Of a stretch of DNA of 13,806 nucleotides, positions 8,020-13,806 are shown one piece after another (position 1 is the stretch's first letter; the number at the start of each line of letters is the position of its first letter). The stretch is taken from contig JAKFXW010000165.1 in the NCBI GenBank assembly GCA_021731185.1, positions 1 to 13,806 on the forward strand. The letters run 5' to 3'. The translations under genes and the position numbers were made by a program. The notes under the pieces are model-generated. The model saw only the letters and a list, made by a program, of their open reading frames with translations. It did not search any database and was not told the DNA's origin. The stretch is from Gallionellaceae bacterium. Its GTDB lineage: Bacteria > Pseudomonadota > Gammaproteobacteria > Burkholderiales > Gallionellaceae.

Positions 8020-8488
8020 AATTTCCTTTGTGAGCAGACAGTTTGTTTGCCCTCATTCTTTCCGGCAATTGCAAAATTGCGGCGCGATTGCTCGGTGAAA
8101 AAACCAACTCCGCAGCTTCCTGCCACAACACCCATTTATAATTTAAGTGTTCGCGCGGCGAGAGTTGGACAGGCAACCTATCGGGTAATTCCAAGCCGAA
8201 AACATGCTCGGTATTGTACAAAGTGCCAGGGGCATAACGATGCCGCCATAGGGCATAAATTTCATATACATTTTTTGTCTGCCAATCACTAAATAAATAG
8301 TTCGCCGCATTCAGCCCAGTCTCCTCAAAGACCTCGCGAATCGCTGTATTTCTCACTGCCTCGCCTTTGTCCTGACTGCCCGTCACTGACTGCCACGCGC
8401 CAGGATGATCAGCACGCTCCAACAACAACACCTCAAGTGCTGAGGTGTAAATCACGATCAATGCGGAAATGGGGTGTTTGTATTGCAT
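7994..8488 (-). CDS. nudB: Dihydroneopterin triphosphate diphosphatase (Nudix hydrolase)
   Basis: Removes pyrophosphate from 7,8-dihydroneopterin triphosphate in folate synthesis. The 164-residue protein carries a perfect Nudix box: G37-x5-E43-x7-R51-E52-x2-E55-E56-x-G58. The WQSVTGS lead-in and the later RHRYAPGTLYNTEH segment are specific to the NudB group and distinguish it from general Nudix proteins. The ATG at 8488 is chosen because AGGAA lies 5 nt upstream; reading further upstream would run into the barstar-like gene and adds non-homologous residues. It starts 28 bp after the barstar-like stop, and its 3' end overlaps nadA by 26 bp. Confidence 0.92.
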   Translation of the reverse strand: MQYKHPISALIVIYTSALEVLLLERADHPGAWQSVTGSQDKGEAVRNTAIREVFEETGLNAANYLFSDWQTKNVYEIYALWRHRYAPGTLYNTEHVFGLELPDRLPVQLSPREHLNYKWVLWQEAAELVFSPSNRAAILQLPERMRANKLSAHKGNYVGRNDTH

Positions 8489-8516
8489 GATTTTTCCTGC
8501 CCAAGCGGCAAGCAAC

Positions 8517-8951
8517 TTATGGAATGCGGGACTGACATTTTTCAAGCGTTTTCCCTTCAACAAAAAATACCCAAAACGGCTTGCCTTCTGCCTTCCAGAA
8601 CACCACAGTGTCCAAAAGTATTTCCTGCATGATGCTGTAATCTGTCACTGGCAGCGATTGCTGGTCACCGCTGTTATGCAGCACAAGTATGTAACCTGCG
8701 GCTGGTTGCCAGGATAAGTCATTAAGTGCATCCGCCATAGCATCCCAATTACCTCCAAACCAGTCCGGTGCATGTATTGCCTGTGCAAGCTCGGTAAGGA
8801 GATCTCCCTTGCTTTGCAATTGCGCCATATCCACTTCAAACAATGGAAATTGCGCTTGCGCTGCCGACGCACGCAACTCATCCACGGTGCAATTAAGCTG
8901 GTGTACGCCAGCTTCGTTGATGTTTTTTAGGCGCGACGATAAGGAGTTCAT
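8517..8951 (-). CDS. Barstar-like ribonuclease inhibitor
   Basis: Predicted cytoplasmic immunity protein that plugs the active site of a barnase-type RNase. The 144-residue protein contains the barstar core, with DWFGGNWDAMADALNDLSW near 64-82. D70 and D74 align with barstar D35 and D39, the key contacts to the RNase active site. It is longer than classical barstar (about 90 residues), with an N-terminal extension of about 15 residues and a basic/polar C-terminal tail after FFVEG. The ATG at 8951 follows the RNase stop by one base (TGA-C-ATG), giving coupled translation; a GTG at 9020 would lie inside the RNase gene. No Shine-Dalgarno sequence is visible, which supports coupling. Together with the preceding gene it forms a toxin-immunity pair. 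Confidence 0.88.
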   Translation of the reverse strand: MNSLSSRLKNINEAGVHQLNCTVDELRASAAQAQFPLFEVDMAQLQSKGDLLTELAQAIHAPDWFGGNWDAMADALNDLSWQPAAGYILVLHNSGDQQSLPVTDYSIMQEILLDTVVFWKAEGKPFWVFFVEGKTLEKCQSRIP

Positions 8952-8952
8952 G

Positions 8953-9360
8953 TCATTCACGAATGCGTTTGAAAGTTCGATAATGATCGCTGCTGTAATA
9001 GCACTCCAGCGGCATACCACAAACTATGCGCCGCGCGCCACGATTGCGCGCACCCGGCGTTCTAACGGTGTACTCACGATAATATCCGCGTGCTTGCTTG
9101 GGTAAAATTTTCTCGAAATTTTTGAACACAAGCCCATCTCGCGCATAAGGAAACGGTCCGCCTTGTTTGATTAGTTGCAGCGTGGCGCGCGCTTCGCTGG
9201 GTAACTCAGCCAATGTGACGGATGCAGTATCTACCGCTACATCCGCATGATTGCTACGCGCTTGAACTGAAGGGACGGGTGTCCAAAATGAGAAAGCTGA
9301 AAACGCCAACACAAGAAGCAAGGGGAGCGCGTAGAAAAAATATTTTTTCGTCTGGCTCAT
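8953..9360 (-). CDS. Exported ribonuclease of the RNase Sa/barnase (N1/T1) family
   Basis: Predicted secreted guanyl-specific RNase of 135 residues. Residues 1-34 form a signal peptide (MSQTKKY, long hydrophobic core, cleavage near SVQA). The C-terminal half closely follows RNase Sa: YREYTVRTPGARNRGARRIV and YYSSDHYRTF. E96, R107, R111 and H126 match the catalytic E54, R65, R69 and H85, so the enzyme should be active. The ATG at 9360 is preferred because it gives a normal signal peptide. An ATG at 9426 is also possible (GAGGG upstream) but would add 22 hydrophilic residues encoded partly by a tandem repeat. Stop and barstar start are 1 nt apart. RNA degradation for nutrients or harm to competitors are both possible roles; neither is shown by the sequence. 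Confidence 0.88.
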   Translation of the reverse strand: MSQTKKYFFYALPLLLVLAFSAFSFWTPVPSVQARSNHADVAVDTASVTLAELPSEARATLQLIKQGGPFPYARDGLVFKNFEKILPKQARGYYREYTVRTPGARNRGARRIVCGMPLECYYSSDHYRTFKRIRE

Positions 9361-9395
9361 TTTTATATTTTCCTTGGTTTTTATATTCTCCTTGG
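9360..9395 (-). repeat. Tandem 18-bp repeat carrying duplicated Shine-Dalgarno sequences
   Basis: Two head-to-tail 18-bp units (9360-9377 and 9378-9395) differ at one base. On the minus strand each begins CCAAGGA(G/A)AATATAAAAA, so each offers an AAGGA ribosome site; the unit nearer the gene ends at its ATG. A third, shorter copy (CCAGGAGAATCA) lies just upstream near 9397-9409. Read in the RNase frame the units give KENIKT-KENIKM. This leader probably sets RNase translation level. Confidence 0.7.
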
Positions 9396-9441
9396 CGTGA
9401 TTCTCCTGGCTTGGACTATCCCGCATTTTATTTTCCCTCGT

Positions 9442-11238
9442 TTACTCTTTAGCACCTTCCACCTTCGCGGGCTGACGCAAACGAATATGCAATTCGCGTA
9501 ACTGCTTCTCATCTACTACCGAAGGGGCTTGCGTCAGCAGACATTGCGCACGTTGTGTTTTAGGGAAGGCGATCACATCGCGTATGGATTCTGCCCCCGC
9601 CATCATGGTCACGATTCGATCCAAACCAAAAGCCAATCCCCCGTGCGGCGGCGCACCGTATTGCAAGGCTTCCAGCAAGAATCCAAATTTTAGTTGCGCT
9701 TCTTCTGCGCCAATATTCAGCGCACGGAATACTTTACTCTGCACTTCCTCTTTGTGAATACGCACTGATCCGCCGCCGATTTCCCAGCCGTTGAGCGCCA
9801 GATCATAGGCCTTGGCCAGACACTTACCCGGATCAGTATCCAGCAACGCCAAATGTTCATCTTTAGGTGCGGTGAAGGGATGGTGGCAAGCGTTCCAGCG
9901 TTTAGCTTCATCGTCATATTCAAACATGGGGAAGTCCACTACCCACAGTGGCATCCACGCCGCGCCGTTGACAAAGTTTTTTTCATGGCCGATTTTGGTG
10001 CGTAATGCGCCCAGTGCATCGTTCACAACTTTTGCTTTGTCCGCACCGAAGAAAATTAAATCGCCGTTTTGTGCGCCCGTACTGGCCATGATGGCTTTGA
10101 GCGCAGGCGCGTTCAGGTTTTTTACGATGGGCGATTGCAAGCCCGTTTCATTGAGTTGCGTGACATCATTGACCTTGATATAGGCCAAACCGCGTGCGCC
10201 ATAGATGCCGACAAATTTTGTGTATTCATCAATCTCGCCGCGCGTAAACGTGCCGCCACCGGGAATACGCAAAGCCGCCACTCGTCCATCGGCAGAATTC
10301 GCGGGCGCGGAAAATACTTTAAACGCGACATCTTTGACCGCAGCCGTGACATCAACAATTTCCAGTGTGACGCGCATATCCGGTTTATCCGAACCAAAAC
10401 GCGCCATGGCTTCCGCATGGCTCATACGCGGGAAAGGGCTGGGCAGATTGACGTTCATGACCTCTTTAAACACGGTACGTAACATCTCTTCGACCAACGT
10501 CATAATTTCTTCTTCGCTCATGAACGAAGTTTCAATATCTACTTGCGTAAATTCCGGCTGCCGATCCGCGCGCAAATCTTCATCGCGAAAACATTTTGTT
10601 ATTTGGTAATAGCGATCAAAACCCGCCACCATCAACAACTGTTTAAATAATTGCGGGGACTGGGGCAGTGCAAAGAATTCACCCGCATGTACGCGCGAAG
10701 GCACAAGGTAATCGCGTGCGCCTTCCGGTGTGGACTTGGTCAACATCGGCGTTTCAATATCAATGAAATCATTTGCATCCAGAAATTTACGGAAAGCCAT
10801 CGCCGTTTTATAACGCAGCTTCATGTTTTTTTGCATCTGAGGACGGCGCAAATCAATGACGCGATGCGTCAAGCGCACGTTCTCGGATAAATTCTCATCA
10901 TCCAGTTGAAACGGCGGGGTCAAGGCCGCGTTTAATACCTCTATGCCTTGACACAACACTTCGATTTCACCGCTGCCTATATTGGTATTGTTGCTGCCCT
11001 CTGGACGACGGCGTACACGGCCAACAATTCGCAACACAAACTCACTCCGCACTGACTCGGCAATGGCGAACATGTCTGCACGATCAGGATCACACACGAT
11101 TTGCGCGATGCCATCACGATCACGCAAATCGATAAAAATCACCCCGCCATGATCTCGACGGCGCTGCGCCCAGCCGCACAGCGTAACGGTCTGACCCAGA
11201 TTTGAAACATTCAGTTGCCCGCAATAATTTGTTCGCAT
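9442..11238 (-). CDS. aspS: Aspartyl-tRNA synthetase, probably non-discriminating (Asp/Asn)
   Basis: Class IIb synthetase of 598 residues that charges tRNA with aspartate. It has the N-terminal OB-fold anticodon domain (1-105), catalytic core with motif 2 CFRDEDLRADRQPEF (216-230), the bacterial insertion domain (about 285-420) and motif 3 GLAFGLDRI (534-542). H30-G31 in RRRDHGG and G81 fit the pattern of non-discriminating enzymes (H31 and G83 in Pseudomonas aeruginosa), whereas E. coli has Leu at the first position. It would then also form Asp-tRNA(Asn) for a GatCAB amidotransferase. Start is the ATG at 11238, 23 nt after the DUF502 stop, with no strong ribosome site. Downstream the RNase gene follows after 81 nt without an obvious terminator. 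Confidence 0.96.
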   Translation of the reverse strand: MRTNYCGQLNVSNLGQTVTLCGWAQRRRDHGGVIFIDLRDRDGIAQIVCDPDRADMFAIAESVRSEFVLRIVGRVRRRPEGSNNTNIGSGEIEVLCQGIEVLNAALTPPFQLDDENLSENVRLTHRVIDLRRPQMQKNMKLRYKTAMAFRKFLDANDFIDIETPMLTKSTPEGARDYLVPSRVHAGEFFALPQSPQLFKQLLMVAGFDRYYQITKCFRDEDLRADRQPEFTQVDIETSFMSEEEIMTLVEEMLRTVFKEVMNVNLPSPFPRMSHAEAMARFGSDKPDMRVTLEIVDVTAAVKDVAFKVFSAPANSADGRVAALRIPGGGTFTRGEIDEYTKFVGIYGARGLAYIKVNDVTQLNETGLQSPIVKNLNAPALKAIMASTGAQNGDLIFFGADKAKVVNDALGALRTKIGHEKNFVNGAAWMPLWVVDFPMFEYDDEAKRWNACHHPFTAPKDEHLALLDTDPGKCLAKAYDLALNGWEIGGGSVRIHKEEVQSKVFRALNIGAEEAQLKFGFLLEALQYGAPPHGGLAFGLDRIVTMMAGAESIRDVIAFPKTQRAQCLLTQAPSVVDEKQLRELHIRLRQPAKVEGAKE

Positions 11239-11261
11239 AATTTAGTTCGATTCGGTTCAAT

Positions 11262-11885
11262 TCAGTCTAATTTTTTAACGGATTCGATAAGAGCGGGGCT
11301 TGCATCCTGCGCGACCACGCCCATCGAGATAATGGTTTTCAACGCCACATCAACGCTCATATTGAGTTCGATGGTATCGGCTTTACGCACATAAAAATAA
11401 AATCCGTTCACTGGGCTAGGCGCGGTCGGAATAAATACGCCTACATACTCTTCGTTTAATTGCTGCCTGACATCACCGGGAATGGTAGTCTGGAAAGCCA
11501 ACGACCACGCTTCAGGATGTGGATAGCGCACCAACAGAACTTTACGGAATGATTGTCCGTTACTGGACAGCAGGGTGTCGCTGACCTGCTTGACGCTGTG
11601 GTAGATACTGTTCACCACTGGAATGCGGTGCAATAAACCTTCCCAGTACCTCAGCAATTGCTGCCCAAAAATGTTTCGCGCGAGCAACCCCGTAACCAGC
11701 ACCACTATTAAAGATAATAGGGTTCCGATCCCAGGTATGTTGATGCCCAGAAATCTTTGCGGTGTCCACTCAACAGGTAGCAGCAGCAAAGATTGATCCA
11801 ACGTGCCGACAACCAGATTCAGTACCCACAGGGTAATCCCAATGGGTATCCAAATCAGCAGTCCAGTAAGCAGGTATTTTTTCAC
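11262..11885 (-). CDS. DUF502 (COV-like) inner-membrane protein
   Basis: A 207-residue protein with two predicted transmembrane helices (about 5-27 and 52-74) and a soluble C-terminal domain. Segments TGLLARNIFGQQLLRYWEGLLHRIPVVNSIYHSVKQ and the later VGVFIPTAPSPVNGFYFYV are characteristic of DUF502, related to plant COV proteins; its biochemical role is unknown. The start is a GTG at 11885 that overlaps the fmdB-like stop by four bases (GTGA), implying coupled translation, as no strong Shine-Dalgarno sequence is present. In many betaproteobacteria the same gene sits between an FmdB-type zinc ribbon gene and aspS, as here. Confidence 0.88.
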   Translation of the reverse strand: MKKYLLTGLLIWIPIGITLWVLNLVVGTLDQSLLLLPVEWTPQRFLGINIPGIGTLLSLIVVLVTGLLARNIFGQQLLRYWEGLLHRIPVVNSIYHSVKQVSDTLLSSNGQSFRKVLLVRYPHPEAWSLAFQTTIPGDVRQQLNEEYVGVFIPTAPSPVNGFYFYVRKADTIELNMSVDVALKTIISMGVVAQDASPALIESVKKLD

Positions 11886-12142
11886 GTATTTGCAACCACT
11901 GTCGGCGTACTGGCTGGCGTTTCAGACTTAGCTGGCGTACTGGCCTGTGGCTTGCTGCCAGAATTTTTGAAGTCCGTGGCATACCAACCACTTCCCTTAA
12001 GCTGAAAACCCGCAGCTGAAATTTGCTTCGTAAAAGTTGCTTGCTGACAAGCTGGGCAAGTCACCAAAGGCACATCATTTATTTTCTGCATGACATCCTT
12101 TTGCGCTCCGCAGCTACTGCATCGATACTCATAAATAGGCAT
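11882..12142 (-). CDS. FmdB-family zinc ribbon protein
   Basis: Small 86-residue protein with a two-knuckle zinc ribbon: C8-x2-C11 and C29-x2-C32, following the family's MPIYEYRC opening. After the ribbon comes KGSGWYATDFKN, also typical, then a low-complexity tail rich in Ser, Thr, Pro and Ala. FmdB was first proposed as a regulator of formamidase in Methylophilus, but most members have no proven role. The ATG at 12142 has AGGAG 5 nt upstream, a strong site; a longer reading from 12181 would overlap the -10 element and is rejected. It is the first gene of the long operon leading to aspS and beyond. Confidence 0.9.
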   Translation of the reverse strand: MPIYEYRCSSCGAQKDVMQKINDVPLVTCPACQQATFTKQISAAGFQLKGSGWYATDFKNSGSKPQASTPAKSETPASTPTVVANT

Positions 12143-12179
12143 TTTTTCTCCTAGCGCAATGTAATAAAATGAGCTTGGC

Positions 12180-12185
12180 ATTATA
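12180..12185 (-). promoter_or_regulatory. -10 element of the fmdB-DUF502-aspS operon
   Basis: Perfect TATAAT on the minus strand, 37 bp before the fmdB ATG. No close -35 match lies 16-18 bp upstream. It is the only promoter-like site seen for the operon leader. Confidence 0.45.
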
Positions 12186-12214
12186 CTTCAGCTAGACATC
12201 TGATGCCTGCACCC

Positions 12215-12235
12215 GTTTGGTCGGCTTCACCAAAC
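12215..12235. promoter_or_regulatory. 7-7-7 inverted repeat between divergent promoters
   Basis: GTTTGGT (12215-12221), 7-nt spacer, ACCAAAC (12229-12235). It sits about 30 bp beyond the fmdB -10 and 40 bp before the icd -10, a place where one dimeric regulator could affect both. The short spacer would also allow a hairpin in RNA, but the site is upstream of both likely transcripts. No regulator is assigned. Confidence 0.4.
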
Positions 12236-12274
12236 CATAACAGCAACACCAGAACGACCCTGCATAAAGCGCGT

Positions 12275-12280
12275 TATAAT
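12275..12280 (+). promoter_or_regulatory. -10 element for icd
   Basis: Perfect TATAAT 88 bp before the icd ATG, without a recognisable -35 box. The implied leader of about 80 nt includes a 6-bp inverted repeat TGCAGC/GCTGCA (12297-12302 and 12317-12322) of unknown relevance. Confidence 0.45.
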
Positions 12281-12368
12281 CAGCCGTAGCCCACTGTGCA
12301 GCCTCATTAATTTACTGCTGCATGAACCGCTTTAAAACGCCTGCAACATCACACCGGAGATATATTCA

Positions 12369-13607
12369 ATGACTCAGCACATCAAAATACCTGCACAAGG
12401 CCAAAAAATTACCGTCAATTCCGACTCCACATTAAATGTGCCGAACCAGCCTATCATCCCATTTATTGAAGGTGATGGAACCGGAGTAGACATCACTCCA
12501 GTCATGCGCAAAGTGGTGGATGCTGCAGTGGCGAAAGCCTATGGCGGAAAGCGGCAAATTGCCTGGATGGAAGTGTATGCCGGAGAAAAGTCGGTGCGGA
12601 TATATGGGGCTGACCAGTGGCTGCCTGACGAAACCGTACAGGCAGTGCGCGACTATATTGTGTCGATTAAAGGCCCGCTCACCACACCCACCTCTGGCGG
12701 GATGCGCTCGTTAAATGTGGCCTTGCGTCAATTGCTGGATTTATATGTTTGCCTGCGTCCGGTGCGCTGGTTCAAGGGTATTCCTACCCCCGTCATCGCG
12801 CCAGAAAAAGTGGACATGGTGATTTTTCGCGAAAACACCGAGGATATTTACGCAGGCATCGAGTGGGAGGCGGGCTCGCCAGAGGCAAAAAAGGTCATCG
12901 ACTTTTTACAAAATGAAATGGGCGTGACAAAAATTCGCTTCCCGGCTTCTTCAGCCATTGGCATCAAACCTGTTTCAATTGATGGCAGTGAGCGCCTCAT
13001 TCGCCGCGCCATTCAATATGCTATCGACAACAAACGTCGCTCGGTAACTTTGGTACACAAGGGCAATATCATGAAGTTCACCGAAGGCGGCTTCAAAAAA
13101 TGGGGCTACGAATTGGCCAAGCGCGAATTCGGCGGCGTGGAAATTGACGGTGGGCCGTGGGTAAAATTGCCGAATGGCATTATTATTAAAGACGTGATTG
13201 CCGATGCATTCTTGCAGCAAATTTTATTGCGTCCCGCCGAATACGATGTGATCGCCACCTTGAATTTGAATGGCGATTACATCTCCGACGCGCTGGCTGC
13301 AGAAGTTGGCGGGATTGGCATTGCCCCTGGCGCAAACTTATCTGACAGCATCGCCATGTTTGAAGCCACGCACGGCACTGCCCCAAAATATGCAGGTAAA
13401 GATTATGTGAATCCAGGCTCTTTGATTTTGTCCGCTGAAATGATGCTGCGCCACATGGGCTGGCTGGAAGCGGCGGATTTGATTATCAAGGGCATGAATG
13501 GCGCAATCGCCGCGAAGACAGTAACTTACGATTTTGCGCGGCTGACCAAAGATGCAACGGAAATATCCTGTTCGGCGTTCGGTGAGGCGATGATTAAGCA
13601 CATGTAG
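12369..13607 (+). CDS. icd: Isocitrate dehydrogenase, NADP-dependent
   Basis: Oxidatively decarboxylates isocitrate to 2-oxoglutarate in the TCA cycle, yielding NADPH. The 412-residue protein aligns through its length with E. coli Icd. Substrate residues are S114, N116, R120, R130 and R154, with catalytic Y161 and K231 and metal ligands D279, D303 and D307. NADP choice is indicated by K340-Y341, Y387 and R391 (E. coli K344, Y345, Y391, R395). S114 in the GGMRSLNVALRQ loop is the residue that AceK phosphorylates in enterics; whether aceK exists here is not visible. The ATG at 12369 has GGAGA 8 nt upstream. It is transcribed divergently from the fmdB operon and faces an IS end 25 bp after its stop. 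Confidence 0.96.
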   Translation: MTQHIKIPAQGQKITVNSDSTLNVPNQPIIPFIEGDGTGVDITPVMRKVVDAAVAKAYGGKRQIAWMEVYAGEKSVRIYGADQWLPDETVQAVRDYIVSIKGPLTTPTSGGMRSLNVALRQLLDLYVCLRPVRWFKGIPTPVIAPEKVDMVIFRENTEDIYAGIEWEAGSPEAKKVIDFLQNEMGVTKIRFPASSAIGIKPVSIDGSERLIRRAIQYAIDNKRRSVTLVHKGNIMKFTEGGFKKWGYELAKREFGGVEIDGGPWVKLPNGIIIKDVIADAFLQQILLRPAEYDVIATLNLNGDYISDALAAEVGGIGIAPGANLSDSIAMFEATHGTAPKYAGKDYVNPGSLILSAEMMLRHMGWLEAADLIIKGMNGAIAAKTVTYDFARLTKDATEISCSAFGEAMIKHM

Positions 13608-13806
13608 CTAAAAATCCAACTTCCGTCGCCATGACCTTCCCTCGATTTTTCGTCTTCCAGGAGGCGGTGTTCATGCTACCAGTTTTTTTCTGTTGCCGAG
13701 TGGTGAGCCAGTCACTCAAGAATTGAATCGGTGACTTGTATCCCAGCCTCGAGTGCAGCTGCTTCCCGTTGTAGAATACCTCGATGTACTCAAACGTCAT
13801 GGTGAT
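13594..13806 (-). CDS. IS3-family transposase (OrfB) C-terminus, partial, apparently frameshifted
   Basis: The frame is open to the right edge and reads TFEYIEVFYNGKQLHSRLGYKSPIQF, the hallmark end of the IS3-family DDE integrase domain, just after the last catalytic Glu region. As written the frame continues through a 7-A run (T7 at 13683-13689 on the plus strand) and the IS end to a stop at 13594, overlapping the icd 3' end by 14 nt. With one A fewer the protein would end QQKKLVA-stop at 13671, the usual kind of terminus for this family. So a one-base insertion or an assembly/homopolymer error is likely. Only the last fifth or so of the protein is in the window. Confidence 0.75.
   Translation of the reverse strand: MTMTFEYIEVFYNGKQLHSRLGYKSPIQFLSDWLTTRQQKKTGSMNTASWKTKNRGKVMATEVGFLATCA
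13632..13806 (-). mobile_element. One end of an IS3-family insertion sequence, running off the right edge
   Basis: The transposase tail places this end of the element close to icd. A likely terminal inverted repeat begins TGACCTTCCCTCG at 13632, since IS3-family ends start with TG and the transposase stop normally lies a few tens of bases inside. The other end and any target duplication (which would be the 3-4 bp at about 13628-13631) are outside the window, so the boundary is provisional. Confidence 0.5.

Noticed and set aside
8489..8563. N-terminal extension of nudB
   Set aside because: It overlaps the barstar-like gene and lacks homology; the ATG at 8488 has a good ribosome site.
8952..9020. 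Upstream GTG start for the barstar-like gene
   Set aside because: It would lie deep within the RNase coding sequence; the ATG at 8951 directly after the RNase stop is the natural coupled start.
8517..9360. Classical type II toxin-antitoxin module
   Set aside because: The RNase has an export signal and comes first, followed by the inhibitor. This matches secreted RNase plus immunity rather than an intracellular antitoxin-first module.
10069..10609. Overlapping plus-strand open frames of 134-137 codons
   Set aside because: Antisense to aspS, without ribosome sites or recognisable domains.
12143..12181. Longer start for the FmdB-like protein
   Set aside because: It runs over the -10 element and adds residues ahead of the conserved MPIYEY opening, which has its own AGGAG site.
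1..13806. CRISPR arrays, tRNA or rRNA genes, prophage genes
   Set aside because: No regularly spaced repeats, cloverleaf-like sequences or phage structural genes were seen when reading both strands.

Overview
The window looks like chromosomal housekeeping DNA from a betaproteobacterium, most likely of the order Nitrosomonadales (Gallionellaceae/Nitrosomonadaceae-like). This is inferred from three things: the run of genes for an FmdB-type zinc ribbon, a DUF502 protein and AspRS followed by nudB, ybhP-like and clsB-like genes; the non-discriminating type of AspRS; and moderate GC content. The species cannot be fixed from the sequence alone. No rRNA, tRNA, CRISPR array or prophage was seen.

Layout. 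(1) 2-1183 (+): 3' part of a class I aspartate aminotransferase gene; its true start lies before the window. (2) 1184-1470: gene-poor spacer with a possible promoter. (3) 1471-1833 (+): small four-helix membrane protein of unknown function, convergent with (4) 1879-2775 (-): a PbpG/PBP7-type D,D-endopeptidase with its own promoter. (5) 2905-4713 (-): Atm1/HMT1-type ABC exporter, half-size with fused permease and ATPase. (6) 4714-4952: spacer holding the exporter's promoter region and two inverted repeats. (7) 4953-12142 (-): a long, tightly packed run of genes, read in the order fmdB-like, DUF502, aspS, exported RNase Sa/barnase-like ribonuclease, barstar-like inhibitor, nudB, nadA, ybhP-like, clsB-like. 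Junctions are 4-bp overlaps (fmdB/DUF502, ybhP/clsB), a 1-nt gap (RNase/barstar), a 26-bp overlap (nudB/nadA) or short gaps. (8) 12143-12368: divergent control region with a -10 element for each direction and a 7-7-7 inverted repeat between them. (9) 12369-13607 (+): NADP-dependent isocitrate dehydrogenase. (10) 13632-13806 (-): one end of an IS3-family insertion sequence that runs off the right edge. Its transposase reading frame looks shifted by one extra A in an A7 run just before the expected stop.

How the genes fit together. The long operon mixes translation (aspS), cofactor synthesis (nudB for folate, nadA for NAD) and envelope lipids (clsB with its usual ybhP partner). Embedded in this core set is a secreted ribonuclease followed at once by its predicted cytoplasmic inhibitor. 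This toxin-then-immunity pair, with a duplicated Shine-Dalgarno block in front of the RNase, is the most unusual part of the window. The rest is conventional metabolism and envelope biology.
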